A DNA stretch of 64,000 bases from Turneriella sp942492915 (GCA_942492915.1 OW818662.1:2542001-2606000), one strand, 5' to 3'; numbered from the stretch's first letter, positions 25,945 to 35,402 are shown. Notes: generated by a model not told the origin, from the sequence alone. A program made the numbers and translations.

Positions 25945-25983
25945 ACTGCTGATCCATACTTTGGTGCGAGTTCAGTTTCACCA

Positions 25984-27840
25984 TCAGTTGATCGTACCCG
26001 CTTTGAGTTTTTGAGAGTATTTGACGAATACGTCGCGGGCGATCGGGGCTGCGCCGACGGCGCCACCCACACCGCGCTCGACCAACACACCGATGACCAC
26101 GATATCTTTAGGGTCGCCGTCAAACGGCCCGTATCCAATGAACCACGCGTGCTGAGAGGCCTTATTGAAACGGTCACCCGAGCGCGTCTGCACGGTACCG
26201 GTTTTGCCTGCGACGGGCACGAGACCAGGCACGCGAAACACCGATGCTGCGGTGCCGCGGGTCGTCACAGCACGCATACCCTCGCGCACTGCAAGAACAG
26301 CCGACTTCGAAAGCGGTATCTGGTCGACGACAACCGGTTTGATCTCAACCTTCACCTGGTCATTCTCGGCGAAGCGTATCTGTTTAATCAGATGCGGACG
26401 GTAGATGGTTCCGCCGGTGGCGACGGCAGAATAGAAGCCGACCATACCAACCAGCGTCGTCTCGATAAAGCCCTGCCCGATGCTCAGGTTGACGGTATCG
26501 CCATCGAACCAGCGCGTATTGAAGGTCTTCTCTTTCCACGCGCCGTCAGGTACAAACCCTGGAATTTCATTCGGCAAATCTATTTGGGATTTTTCCCCCA
26601 AATGAAAGTAGCGCGAATATTTGATCATCGGCTCTGCACCCATGCGGTAACCCGCTTCATAAAAATAAACAGAACAGCTCTGCGCCAGACCGCCGACAAG
26701 ATCGTTGTGCCCGTGCGTCGCCCAGTCGTTGAACACCGCGTCGGGCGAACCTTTGTAGCTGCTCTTTAAGATGAACTTGCCTGGGCAATGAAAGCTATCA
26801 GACTTCGAGAGCCGCTTTTCTTCGAGACCCGCAAGCGCAACCAGGGGTTTGTACGTCGACGCCGGCGGATACTTGGTCGAGATCGCGCGGTTCAGTTCTG
26901 CTTTTTCTTCTTGCACGCGGCGAATATGATCAGCCCGGTCAGGATTATCGAGCGCGATGAGTATGTTCGGGTCGAAGTCGGGTTTTGACACTATCGCGAG
27001 AATTTCACCCGTATAAGGCCGAATCGCTATCAAACCGCCCGTTTTATCCGCCATAGCCTTTGCCGCGGCGATCTGCAGGTCTGCGTCTATGGTCAATATC
27101 AGGTTATTCCCGGGTACGAAATTGCGAAAGACCTTCTGCTCTTCTATGTCGCCGGTCGCAGACTTTATCTGCACGATTTCACCGTCTTCGCCGCGCAAAA
27201 TCGTATCGTACTGGGCTTCAAGCCCGTTCTTGCCGGTGTATTGGTAGCTGCGCACACCTGCCGTAATTTCGCGCTGGTTGGGCAGACCGATGTAACCGGT
27301 TAAGTGCGCGGCTGCGGGTCCGAGGTTGTAGAACCGGCGGGATATCGGGCGAATAATGAATTTCGAGAAAGTGATATAGTAGTCCGCAATAACCGTGGTC
27401 TGCTCTGGTTTGAGATTCTCTATAAGCACGATTTCTTCGTGCGATTTATATTTGTTGTCTGCTACCTTCTGTGTCAGCGTGCCTTCGGGATACCGCAGCA
27501 GCCGTTCGAGTTTTGCGACAAGCTCTTTCAATTCTTTCTTCTTGGGAAAGTGCGACGGTATGACGCTGAGAGAAACCGCAGATGAATTTGAAACAATGTA
27601 TGTCGCTTTATCCCGGCTTGTGTAGTTGCGGGCAAAAAGTTCACCGCGCGGCGCATTCAACGCGACCACGCGCCTAATCACACGCTGTGACTTTTCAAAG
27701 AATTCTTCGCCGCGAATGAGCTGCAGATCACCTACGCGCAGCAACAAGACCCCGAGCATTGCGAGGGTGAATATCGTGAGCCCTGTCACCCGCCGGTCGA
27801 GGCGCTGGCGCAGCTGAAACTGTTGTATCGTCTGCGCCAT
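25984..27840 (-). CDS. mrdA: Penicillin-binding protein 2 (transpeptidase)
   Basis: 618 residues; class B transpeptidase cross-linking peptidoglycan with RodA. An N-terminal membrane anchor (about 20-40), the dimerisation/pedestal domain (RRVVALNAPRGELFARN), then the catalytic domain. The nucleophile motif is STYK within YPPASTYK, and KTGT is present (VAGKTGTVQ). The second motif reads SCS instead of the SxN/SxD usual in this family, and Ala replaces the common Gly before the nucleophile. The mreD gene ends eight bases upstream and rodA begins 39 bases downstream. Confidence 0.93.
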   Translation of the reverse strand: MAQTIQQFQLRQRLDRRVTGLTIFTLAMLGVLLLRVGDLQLIRGEEFFEKSQRVIRRVVALNAPRGELFARNYTSRDKATYIVSNSSAVSLSVIPSHFPKKKELKELVAKLERLLRYPEGTLTQKVADNKYKSHEEIVLIENLKPEQTTVIADYYITFSKFIIRPISRRFYNLGPAAAHLTGYIGLPNQREITAGVRSYQYTGKNGLEAQYDTILRGEDGEIVQIKSATGDIEEQKVFRNFVPGNNLILTIDADLQIAAAKAMADKTGGLIAIRPYTGEILAIVSKPDFDPNILIALDNPDRADHIRRVQEEKAELNRAISTKYPPASTYKPLVALAGLEEKRLSKSDSFHCPGKFILKSSYKGSPDAVFNDWATHGHNDLVGGLAQSCSVYFYEAGYRMGAEPMIKYSRYFHLGEKSQIDLPNEIPGFVPDGAWKEKTFNTRWFDGDTVNLSIGQGFIETTLVGMVGFYSAVATGGTIYRPHLIKQIRFAENDQVKVEIKPVVVDQIPLSKSAVLAVREGMRAVTTRGTAASVFRVPGLVPVAGKTGTVQTRSGDRFNKASQHAWFIGYGPFDGDPKDIVVIGVLVERGVGGAVGAAPIARDVFVKYSQKLKAGTIN

Positions 27841-27848
27841 ATCGCTGC

Positions 27849-28400
27849 TTACCCGAGACGACGAATAATCCGCTGACCTTCAGTTTTTTCAACGGTGGGG
27901 AAAGCCCAGCGCAGCAAACGAAACCAGACTATCGAAAGTATTGCTGTGAAAAGCGCTTCGGGCAACACAATCGTGATCAACGAGGCCGCATGCGCGCTGC
28001 TGTGGAATATGGCTACGGTAAAAAACATCAGAATGCCCTTGAGCAGACAGGCCACAAAAACCACGATTACAATCAGCGAGGTCGCTTCTTTGTTGATATC
28101 GCGCGCCACCTTGCCAGCAACGTAACCGATCACGGTCTTTGCGAGTGCCGAAGTACCGATATAATACTGCATCTCTTGCTTTACCAGGTTTGTATAGCCG
28201 CCGAGGTTTATATCTTGCAGCAATCCGCCGAAAAAGCCTATCCAGAGTGCGGCAAATGAACCCCGGTACAGGGCAAAATAGACGGTGAGAATCAGCAGAA
28301 AGTCAGGTTTCACTGAACCGAGTGCAAAAAAATCGACGCTCGTCTGCAAAAAGTAAGAAACGAAGATCGCGATGCCGATGACAATTTTTTCCAGAATCAT
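27849..28400 (-). CDS. mreD: Rod-shape protein MreD
   Basis: 183 residues, five or six predicted membrane helices, with SVKPDFLLILTVYFALYRG and the GGLLQDINLGG loop typical of MreD. It starts inside the end of mreC (four-base overlap), so translation is coupled. It is the membrane partner of the MreBCD elongation complex. Confidence 0.88.
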   Translation of the reverse strand: MILEKIVIGIAIFVSYFLQTSVDFFALGSVKPDFLLILTVYFALYRGSFAALWIGFFGGLLQDINLGGYTNLVKQEMQYYIGTSALAKTVIGYVAGKVARDINKEATSLIVIVVFVACLLKGILMFFTVAIFHSSAHAASLITIVLPEALFTAILSIVWFRLLRWAFPTVEKTEGQRIIRRLG

Positions 28401-29479
28401 GGCGTCTCCTCCGCGTCAGCAGGAGTCGCGGGCGCGACCGGCGCCACAGGCTTGATCGCGGCGTCAGGTTTGGGAGTTGCCTGTTCGGCCGCCGAAGATT
28501 TGCCCTGCTCTTTCTCGGGTTTTGCCTTTTGCGCGGCAGGTACCGCGGGTTGCAGTTTGGGTTCTTCAACTGTGTCAGGCTTCAGCGGCAGAAAATTCAG
28601 CGCTTCGGTATCGACTTTTTTCTGAATGACAATGACAAAATCAAGTTTCTTGAAATCGATCACGGGATTGATATCCGCTTTCTGAAAACTGCCCAGCCTC
28701 TCAATGCGCTTGCCCACCGTACCAACCGGCAACCCGCGTGGAAAAATGCCGTCGCCACCCGAAGTAACGATTTCATCACCGGTAGAAATAAACACACCGA
28801 GACTCAGGTAGTCGATGAGCGGCGCATCCTGGTGGGGGCTTTGGCCGTTAAGCAATGCCCAATGCCCCGTCTTTTTCACGTTCACGCCGATGCGCGAGAA
28901 CTGGTCGGTAAGCGGCAGAATACGGGCAGAGTGCGGGTTGACCTGTATAACCTTGCCCACGATACCAACGACCAGCTTAGTTTCGGCGGGTTTGTTTTCT
29001 TGTGCAGGCAGCGTGATAGTCTGCAACGCGACGACGGGCATGTAAGTCGCAACTCCGTCGGCGCTACCCTTGTTGATGATAATCGTTCTGAACCAGTTGT
29101 CGGGGTCTTGAGAGATAACCTCGGCCTGCAAGACCGGGTGGTTACTGACCGGTGGCAGTTGCAAAAATTGCCGCAGCTTCACATTTTCTTCGCGTAGGCG
29201 TATCAACTCAACCTGTATATCGAGGTTCGATTTGACCTTTTCGCGTAGTGCGTCGCGCTCACCACGGACAGCCTCGTAGGTACCATAGCTATCGACGAAG
29301 CGCGACATACCTTTACCGAAAGAAGAGAACGTACCGGAGAAAAAATCGAGAGCCTGGCTCGCGCTGTTCGCGGTACGCGACAACAAATTCGATTTCCAGA
29401 TAAGGCAGCTGAGAGAAATCGTGACGGTGAGAATCAGCGATGAGCCGGTTTTGTAGCGTGATAGTATTTCAGCGAGCAT
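28397..29479 (-). CDS. mreC: Rod-shape protein MreC
   Basis: 360 residues. One N-terminal membrane helix, a coiled coil (about 70-105; RGERDALREKVKSNL), then the periplasmic beta domains of MreC (LQAEVISQDPDNWFRTIIIN, VVGIVGKVIQV, DEIVTSGGDGIFPRGLPVG). The last 70 residues are Pro/Ala/Lys-rich and probably disordered, an addition not essential to the family. First gene of the elongation cluster. No mreB lies upstream in the window, so it must be elsewhere. Confidence 0.92.
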   Translation of the reverse strand: MLAEILSRYKTGSSLILTVTISLSCLIWKSNLLSRTANSASQALDFFSGTFSSFGKGMSRFVDSYGTYEAVRGERDALREKVKSNLDIQVELIRLREENVKLRQFLQLPPVSNHPVLQAEVISQDPDNWFRTIIINKGSADGVATYMPVVALQTITLPAQENKPAETKLVVGIVGKVIQVNPHSARILPLTDQFSRIGVNVKKTGHWALLNGQSPHQDAPLIDYLSLGVFISTGDEIVTSGGDGIFPRGLPVGTVGKRIERLGSFQKADINPVIDFKKLDFVIVIQKKVDTEALNFLPLKPDTVEEPKLQPAVPAAQKAKPEKEQGKSSAAEQATPKPDAAIKPVAPVAPATPADAEETP

Positions 29480-29630
29480 GGCTTAAAATCGCCCTAAATC
29501 CGACCTTGGGTATTATGTCTCTTCATTCGGGACACGCTCCGTCAATTGAAATTGCGCGTCAGATCGAGAGCTCGGGCAGCCCCATATCATTTATCGATTT
29601 ACGCCCATCAGCGCACGGGTAGGTCAGCGT

Positions 29631-30020
29631 ATGCCGGTTAGCGCCGAATCTGAAATTGTCACCGAGGGCATTCGCGTGAAAGCCGAACCCCACTATTTGC
29701 CCGAGAGGTCGATTCCCGAAGAATCGCAGTTCTTGTTCACATACAAGATAACGCTTGTGAACGAAGGTGACGCCTGGGCGAAATTAAAGTCGCGCCATTG
29801 GATTATCATTGATTCAGACGGCCACCGCGAAGACGTCTACGGGCCTGGTGTCGTCGGCGAAGAGCCAGAGCTCGAACCCGGTGCAACTTACTCGTACTCA
29901 AGTTTCTGCCCGCTCAGCACAAACTTCGGCACGATGGAAGGCAGTTTCAGTATGGTGCGCCGGGACGGCCAGCCGTTCGAGATTCGCGTCGGCCGCTTTT
30001 ACCTGACGACAAACCAGTAA
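29631..30020 (+). CDS. apaG: ApaG-domain protein
   Basis: 129 residues, a single ApaG/FN3-like beta sandwich: GIRVKAEPHYLPERS, QFLFTYKITLVNEG, the GPGVVGEEPELEPG loop with glycines and Pro, YSYSSFCPL and MEGSFSMV. Length matches stand-alone ApaG, linked in enterobacteria to Co2+/Mg2+ resistance; its biochemical role is unsettled. A monocistronic gene, divergent from mreC, with a 151-bp gap in which I see no clear promoter. Confidence 0.92.
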   Translation: MPVSAESEIVTEGIRVKAEPHYLPERSIPEESQFLFTYKITLVNEGDAWAKLKSRHWIIIDSDGHREDVYGPGVVGEEPELEPGATYSYSSFCPLSTNFGTMEGSFSMVRRDGQPFEIRVGRFYLTTNQ

Positions 30021-30041
30021 ACTCAGAACCAGGCGAGAGCC

Positions 30042-30578
30042 TCAGGCATAAGCCTTGCTGTCTTTACCACCCCCAAGCCACTTGCGCGGAAAATACATGA
30101 GGGCGCGAAAGAGCAGCATTCCCAGAATGATGCCGACAATGACGTACATAAGCGCTTCGAGCGTGAACGGAAACGCCGGCTGAAACTGCACGTTTTTCGC
30201 CAGCGCCCAATCGACATGCTTCAGGAATTTGAAAGGCCGCGAGATAGCTGTAGCGTTTTTGATGGCATCAAAAGCGAGCTTTGCCTTTTCAAGATTGTTG
30301 ATCTGGCCCTGGTGCAGTTCACCCGATTTTTTTGCAGCCTGCGATGTTGATTTGGTCAGATCATCGATAAATTCTTTCGTGCTCATTTCGAGTTCGGCTG
30401 CCTTATCGGCGATTTCTTTGACGGATTTTTCATACGCGGCTTTCGCGCCGCTGAGAACGTTCAGATAAAGATTCATATACTGCGGCGCCTGGCTAAGCAG
30501 CAGCGCAGCGAAAAAAACAAACAGACGCTCGGCCAGCGAACCGAAGAAACCACCGATATATTTCGTAACAAACTGCAT
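30042..30578 (-). CDS. DUF2937-like membrane protein
   Basis: 178 residues. An N-terminal membrane helix (LAERLFVFFAALLLSQAPQYM), a long amphipathic helix region (AAYEKSVKEIADKAAELEMSTKEF), and a C-terminal membrane helix (LMYVIVGIILGMLLFRALMYF). The layout and the SQxPQYMxxYLxxLxGA pattern resemble DUF2937. Function unknown. It lies 42 bases downstream of a cyclase gene on the same strand and may be co-transcribed with it. Confidence 0.6.
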   Translation of the reverse strand: MQFVTKYIGGFFGSLAERLFVFFAALLLSQAPQYMNLYLNVLSGAKAAYEKSVKEIADKAAELEMSTKEFIDDLTKSTSQAAKKSGELHQGQINNLEKAKLAFDAIKNATAISRPFKFLKHVDWALAKNVQFQPAFPFTLEALMYVIVGIILGMLLFRALMYFPRKWLGGGKDSKAYA

Positions 30579-30620
30579 TTACCCGGTTCGAGCAGCAATG
30601 CGGATTGTAAAGCGAAACCG

Positions 30621-32096
30621 TTAAGGCTCGCTCTTGTGGCTCTTCAGCAAGCGGGTCTTTTCAATCAAGCGCAGGTGATGCAATGCAGCCCCGTCTTTTT
30701 CTACAGTCGACAGGCACTGTTTGAAAAGGTTCTGCGCCTCGTCGAGCCTGCCGGCCCGCATCGCCGTGATGCCCTCTTCAAAAATAGGAGCATTCGCCAA
30801 CAGCTGAAGCTGGCGCTCTTCAGGCAGAGGATTAAGCAGCTCAAAAATTCGCAAGACCTGAGTTTTTCCCCGCAGCGGCGCCACGTCGACGAGTCGGGTG
30901 CGATAGTCATCTTTCGGTATCTGCGACAGAGATTCGCCGCTGAGCAAGATGGCCGCGCCAAGTTTTTTGGTAAGGCTCTCAATGCGCGAAGCGGCGTTCA
31001 CTGTGTCGCTGATCACCGTGTTTTCCATTCGACGCACTTCACCGATGGTTCCGAGCATGATTCGACCGGTATGGATTCCGATGCCGATGCGTATCTCGGG
31101 AAATATGCCATCGATAAACTGAGCGTTAAAGCGCTGCAGCATTTCGTGCATCGCGATGGCGGCGCGTGCGGCGTCGGCGCTGTTGAAAAAAAGTGCGAGA
31201 ATTGCATCGCCGATGTATTTATCAATGAAGCCGTTGTTTTCGCGAATGATCGGCCCCATGACGCTCAGGTAGTCGTTGATAAATGAGAAGTTCTCCGCGG
31301 GACTCAGCGTTTCGGAGATTCCCGTAAAATTGCGAATGTCGGCAAAAAGAATTGTCATTTCGCGTTCGGTATGGTCACCCAGACCCACTTCGTGGATATT
31401 ATTGCGGTTCAGTAACTGCAGAAACTCGGTGGGTACAAATCGATTGAGTGAAGCATTGGTCTTCTCAACCTCGGTGACCGCCGAATCCATGACGTTGCGC
31501 AGAAGAAAGAGCAGGGTCGTGATCAGGGTTAAAGCAATCACGCTCGTCATTAATCCGACTTGCGCGGCTATCAGGTATTCGCCGTCGATTTTTGGGCGTA
31601 ACAAACCAAAAAACACCACGTTCGCGATGACCATCACGGCATACATCGGCAATATATAGCGCTTGCGGCCAAAAAGCCCGACGACCAAAATCGGAATCGC
31701 AAACAGGTGAATGAAAGTCGAATACGCGGTGAAATATTCGCCTTCGAGCTTGCGGTATTGCGCGAGCGCGATAATCAGAAACGCCACAAACGCCAGTGTC
31801 TGCCCTGCGACGTAAAAGCGTCCGCGTGACAGAATAAAGAGGCAGGTGAGACCAATAGCCATCGATGCGAGCATCGGCGGCCCGGCAATCGGCAGGCGCT
31901 GCGGAATCCAGATTGCGTAGATCGTGAGAAAAAACGGCATGAGTATCACGAGCGAAACGCAGAAGTAATAGAGAATCGTCGCTTTACGGCGAATCACATA
32001 ACCGGCATCGTGATAGGGTTTCAAAGCCCACGCGTTGAGCTTCTTCAGCATTTCCCAAAGTGCTATCGAAAGACGGCGGGTCAATGAGATGAACAT
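30621..32096 (-). CDS. Membrane class III adenylate/guanylate cyclase
   Basis: 491 residues. Six membrane helices in the first 190 residues, a short signalling helix, then a class III cyclase domain (about 240-430). The metal-binding Asp are in LFADIRNFTG and KYIGDAILALF, and the catalytic Asn/Arg in SDTVNAASRIESL. A short TPR-like tail follows (PIFEEGITAMRAGRLDEAQNLF). It makes cAMP or cGMP in response to a membrane signal. Base preference cannot be settled by eye. A second, different cyclase lies at 35.4 kb. Confidence 0.9.
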   Translation of the reverse strand: MFISLTRRLSIALWEMLKKLNAWALKPYHDAGYVIRRKATILYYFCVSLVILMPFFLTIYAIWIPQRLPIAGPPMLASMAIGLTCLFILSRGRFYVAGQTLAFVAFLIIALAQYRKLEGEYFTAYSTFIHLFAIPILVVGLFGRKRYILPMYAVMVIANVVFFGLLRPKIDGEYLIAAQVGLMTSVIALTLITTLLFLLRNVMDSAVTEVEKTNASLNRFVPTEFLQLLNRNNIHEVGLGDHTEREMTILFADIRNFTGISETLSPAENFSFINDYLSVMGPIIRENNGFIDKYIGDAILALFFNSADAARAAIAMHEMLQRFNAQFIDGIFPEIRIGIGIHTGRIMLGTIGEVRRMENTVISDTVNAASRIESLTKKLGAAILLSGESLSQIPKDDYRTRLVDVAPLRGKTQVLRIFELLNPLPEERQLQLLANAPIFEEGITAMRAGRLDEAQNLFKQCLSTVEKDGAALHHLRLIEKTRLLKSHKSEP

Positions 32097-32132
32097 CTTT
32101 ACAGAGTGTCTCAGTTTCCGTTTTCTCTTTAT

Positions 32133-33872
32133 ATGCGCGCCTCACAACTGCCCCTTTTCACCTCGAAAAATGACCCGAACGACGCGCAGGTAGCATCTCA
32201 CCGCCTGCTCGCGCGCGCGGGCTTCATTCGTAAACAGGGTTCGGGCCTCTATGCATACCTGCCGTTCGGCGACATGGTTCACCGCAAGGTTGAGCAGATT
32301 ATCCGCGAAGAGATGAACCGTTTCGGCGGTGTCGAAGTCACGCTGCCGGTGATCACCCCGGCTGAGCTGTGGCAAGAATCGGGCCGATGGGACCTCATGG
32401 GCAAAGAGATGATGCGGATGCAAGACCGTCATGATGTCGGCTATGCTCTGGGGCCTACGCACGAAGAGGCCATGACCGACGTCGCGCGTAGCTTTCTGCA
32501 GTCGTACAAGCAGCTGCCGATTAACCTTTACCAGATCGGCCGCAAATACCGCGACGAAATTCGCCCGCGTTATGGTCTCATTCGTTGCCGCGAATTCGTC
32601 ATGAAAGACGCTTACTCGTACCACGTAGACGACAAGTCACTCGACGAAACCTACCAGAAGATGCGCGAAGCCTACCGCTCGATCTTTGAGCGCTGCGGGC
32701 TCAAAACGATTCCGGTCGAAGCTGACTCGGGCAACATGGGCGGCAGTGGTTCTGAAGAATTCATGGTCGCCTCGTCGATTGGTGAAGAAACGCTGCTACT
32801 CTGCAGCGACGAGGCGTGCGGCTACCGATCGAACCAGGAAAAGACAGCATTCATCGAAAATCCCAGTAGGGGCGGATCACGATTTGCCCAAGACGAAACC
32901 GCCGCCGATTTCGAAACGGGCGCACTCAAGACCATTGACGAGGTGGCAAAACTAACCGGGCAAAACCCGCGCGATTTTATCAAAGCGGTGATCTTCGAAG
33001 ATGCGCAGCACATCTACCTCTGCTTCGTGCAGGGCGACCGCGAGCTTTCTGAAATCAAGATGAAAAACCTCGCCGGGGCGACAGATTACTGGCTGGCTAC
33101 CGAAGAAATGATCAAGGCGCTCACAGGTGCTGAGCCCGGTTATGCAGGCCCTGTGGGCCTTACTCACAAAGAGGGAGATAAAATTGCAAAGAAAACCCTC
33201 CGCCTCTTCTTTGACCGCCACCTGAAAGGACGCAGCGGACTCATCACTGGTGCTAACAAAACAAGTTTTCACAAGAAACACGTCAATGAAGGGCGCGATT
33301 TCCACTCAGGCGAAGGCCACGATCTGGTGGTTGCGCATGCCGGTGACATTTGCCCGCAGTGCAAGAAGGCCGAACTCACCGAGACCCGCGGCATTGAAGT
33401 CGGGCATATATTCAAGCTCGGTAAAAAATACACGCAGGCGATGAATCTCACAGTGCTCGACCCAAATGGTAAACCGCTGCATCCGACAATGGGGTGCTAC
33501 GGCATTGGTGTCGGCCGCACTGTGGCCACCGCAATCGAGCAGAACCACGATGAGCGTGGCCTGATCTGGAACAAGGCCCTTTCACCATTTATTGTCTATC
33601 TGGTATCCCTGGCAAAAGGCGAGAGCGAAGTTGCATTCGTCGACAAACTTTATGCCACGCTCAAAGAACAGGGTATCAGCGTGTATCTCGACGACCGCGA
33701 CGAGCGGGCGGGTGTAAAATTCAATGATGCGGAACTCGTAGGTTTCCCGTTTATCGTCACTGTCGGCAAAAAGACGATTGAATCGGGCAAGCTCGAAGTC
33801 AAGCTGCGCCGTTCAGGCGAAAAGATTGAGCTCAGCGAAGCGGAACTGATAGAGAAGCTGAAAGCCTTCTGA
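32133..33872 (+). CDS. proS: Prolyl-tRNA synthetase
   Basis: 579 residues from ATG 32133 (MRASQLPLFTSKNDPND); a GTG nine codons upstream is less likely. A bacterial-type class II enzyme with an editing insert: motif 1 region GLYAYLPFG, motif 2 RDEIRPRYGLIRCREFVMKD, the YbaK-like editing domain between motifs 2 and 3, motif 3 CYGIGVGRTV, and the C-terminal anticodon domain (VYLDDRDERAGVKFNDAEL). The zinc-ribbon-like CPQCKKAEL segment in the middle is also usual. Full length. Confidence 0.97.
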   Translation: MRASQLPLFTSKNDPNDAQVASHRLLARAGFIRKQGSGLYAYLPFGDMVHRKVEQIIREEMNRFGGVEVTLPVITPAELWQESGRWDLMGKEMMRMQDRHDVGYALGPTHEEAMTDVARSFLQSYKQLPINLYQIGRKYRDEIRPRYGLIRCREFVMKDAYSYHVDDKSLDETYQKMREAYRSIFERCGLKTIPVEADSGNMGGSGSEEFMVASSIGEETLLLCSDEACGYRSNQEKTAFIENPSRGGSRFAQDETAADFETGALKTIDEVAKLTGQNPRDFIKAVIFEDAQHIYLCFVQGDRELSEIKMKNLAGATDYWLATEEMIKALTGAEPGYAGPVGLTHKEGDKIAKKTLRLFFDRHLKGRSGLITGANKTSFHKKHVNEGRDFHSGEGHDLVVAHAGDICPQCKKAELTETRGIEVGHIFKLGKKYTQAMNLTVLDPNGKPLHPTMGCYGIGVGRTVATAIEQNHDERGLIWNKALSPFIVYLVSLAKGESEVAFVDKLYATLKEQGISVYLDDRDERAGVKFNDAELVGFPFIVTVGKKTIESGKLEVKLRRSGEKIELSEAELIEKLKAF

Positions 33873-33881
33873 ACGGAAGAA

Positions 33882-34289
33882 TTATTTTACGGGTTTAATA
33901 GTCCGCCCGGTGAGCGATAGGTGAAAATCGGTCGACCAGACAGTGGGTATCTTTTGTGCCTCAAGCAAGGCGAGACTTGCGGCATCGACATATGTCAGTT
34001 TCGCGCCGCGGTGCTTTTCAAGAACTGAAGTAGTAGCTTCGTAGCCGTCTGCCGTCATGAACAACACCTTAAGTTTCGGAATCGCCCTCACGAATAATCG
34101 GAATTGCCGCGCAATCTCTTCGCCCGCCTGATGCAAGAACCACGAATAGGTTTCTGAAATAACCAGCTCAGACGTATAGGGTTGGATATTTTTTTCCTGA
34201 AATAAAAACAGCGCCTGCTGGTGCCAGCGGTCACGCTTATTCAGATAAGCAATGAAGATGCCGCTGTCGATGAATACGCGTTCGATCAT
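33882..34289 (-). CDS. PIN-domain toxin (VapC-like)
   Basis: 135 residues, one PIN ribonuclease domain. Acidic residues that would bind Mg2+ are Asp8 (FIDSGIFIAY), Glu near 46 (ELVISETYSWF), Asp near 100 (TYVDAASLALL) and Asp near 120 (STDFHLSL). It should cleave RNA when free of its antitoxin. It follows the antitoxin gene with a four-base overlap, the standard VapBC order, and ends ten bases from the convergent proS. Confidence 0.88.
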   Translation of the reverse strand: MIERVFIDSGIFIAYLNKRDRWHQQALFLFQEKNIQPYTSELVISETYSWFLHQAGEEIARQFRLFVRAIPKLKVLFMTADGYEATTSVLEKHRGAKLTYVDAASLALLEAQKIPTVWSTDFHLSLTGRTIKPVK

Positions 34290-34513
34290 ACGAATCGTTT
34301 GCCGTAGACGATCTCATCAACGGTTGAGCTGTCATCTGGGTCGCCCATATATATGCCGGCAAAGCGGGCAATCGCCCCTGCCTTGCGATATTTTACCAGC
34401 TGTTCGGTTACGCTTTGGCGGCAGAATTCAGCCAGCGAAATACCATTTTCGGCAGCATGAATCTTGGCCTCTTCGTAGACCTCGCTTTCGAGAGATATTT
34501 GAGTTCTGATCAT
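34286..34513 (-). CDS. Ribbon-helix-helix antitoxin (VapB-like)
   Basis: 75 residues. The N-terminal strand RTQISLESEVYEEAKIHAAENG and SLAEFCRQSV are typical of a ribbon-helix-helix DNA-binding domain. The C-terminal part (AGIYMGDPDDSSTVDEIVYG) would wrap the toxin. Its start codon lies within a perfect operator palindrome, so it most likely represses its own promoter. Confidence 0.85.
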   Translation of the reverse strand: MIRTQISLESEVYEEAKIHAAENGISLAEFCRQSVTEQLVKYRKAGAIARFAGIYMGDPDDSSTVDEIVYGKRFV

Positions 34514-34543
34514 GTTATCATTCTATACTGGAATGATAACATG
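34511..34543. promoter_or_regulatory. Palindromic operator of the toxin-antitoxin pair
   Basis: Twelve-base perfect arms CATGTTATCATT and AATGATAACATG, spaced by nine bases. The left arm contains the antitoxin start codon. AT-rich and unlike the surrounding GC-rich hairpins; a typical autoregulatory site for a ribbon-helix-helix antitoxin. Confidence 0.8.
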
Positions 34544-34605
34544 TCAAATAATTTTGATCTTGTTTGTACTTTGCGGCCGGTCAATGCCCCGTAATCAATC
34601 CTCTT

Positions 34606-35358
34606 ATGGCAGGCCATAGTAAATGGAAGAATATCCAGCACCGCAAAGGAGCTGCAGACGCGAAACGCGGCGCAATGTTTACAAAACTTGCGAAAGAGAT
34701 TATGGTGGCGGCGAAACTTGGTGGCGGTGATGAATCCGCCAACCCGCGCCTAAGAACCGCGGTGCTCAAGGCCCGGCAGAACAGTATGCCCAGGGACAAC
34801 ATCGAGCGGGCGATCAAAAAGGGGACGGGTGAGCTGGAAGGTATTACCTACGAAGAGGGTGTTTATGAGGGTTATGGCCCCGGCGGCATCGCGATCATGG
34901 TCGAAGTGCTGACAGATAAGAAATCACGCACCGTACCCGAACTCAAGAGCACGTTCAAGTCAAATGGCGGCACGATGGCCGACGCGAACGCGGTCGCATA
35001 CCTGTTCGATAAAAAAGGCCTAATTCTCGTTGAAGGTGAAAAAATTACCGAAGACGACATCATGGAGATTGCGCTCGATGCGGGCGCTGAAGATATCGAA
35101 AAAGACGACGACAAGGTTTTTGCTGTCAAGACAAGTGTAGCAGATTTTCACGCTGTTCTTTCTGCAATGGAACCCAAGCTCGCGGCAAAAGGCTTTAAAA
35201 TTACCGAATCTGCCCTTAAGTTTATTCCGCAGACAACGATTACGGTCGAAGGCGAGAAAGCGAAAGAGGCGCTTGAGCTTATCGAGGCGCTCGAAGACAA
35301 CGACGACGTGCAGAACGTCTATTCGAACCTTGAACTGACCGATTCGATGATGGCATGA
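34606..35358 (+). CDS. yebC: YebC/TACO1-family translation factor
   Basis: 250 residues from ATG 34606 (MAGHSKWKNIQHRKGA), the universal start of the family. GGGDESANPRLR, MPRDNIERAIKKG and YGPGGIAIMVEVLTDK are all present. Recent work on homologues supports a role in translating proline-rich or otherwise slow mRNA; older annotations call it a transcription regulator. A hairpin lies just downstream. Confidence 0.95.
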   Translation: MAGHSKWKNIQHRKGAADAKRGAMFTKLAKEIMVAAKLGGGDESANPRLRTAVLKARQNSMPRDNIERAIKKGTGELEGITYEEGVYEGYGPGGIAIMVEVLTDKKSRTVPELKSTFKSNGGTMADANAVAYLFDKKGLILVEGEKITEDDIMEIALDAGAEDIEKDDDKVFAVKTSVADFHAVLSAMEPKLAAKGFKITESALKFIPQTTITVEGEKAKEALELIEALEDNDDVQNVYSNLELTDSMMA

Positions 35359-35364
35359 GGTTAG

Positions 35365-35402
35365 ATCGATTGACCTGCGACAGTCGTCGCAGGTCAATCG
35401 AT
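35365..35402. terminator. Long perfect hairpin between convergent genes
   Basis: Seventeen-base perfect arms with a four-base loop (AGTC), between yebC and the end of the minus-strand cyclase. It covers the cyclase stop codon and last two codons. Probably a bidirectional terminator, although T tracts are weak. Confidence 0.7.
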
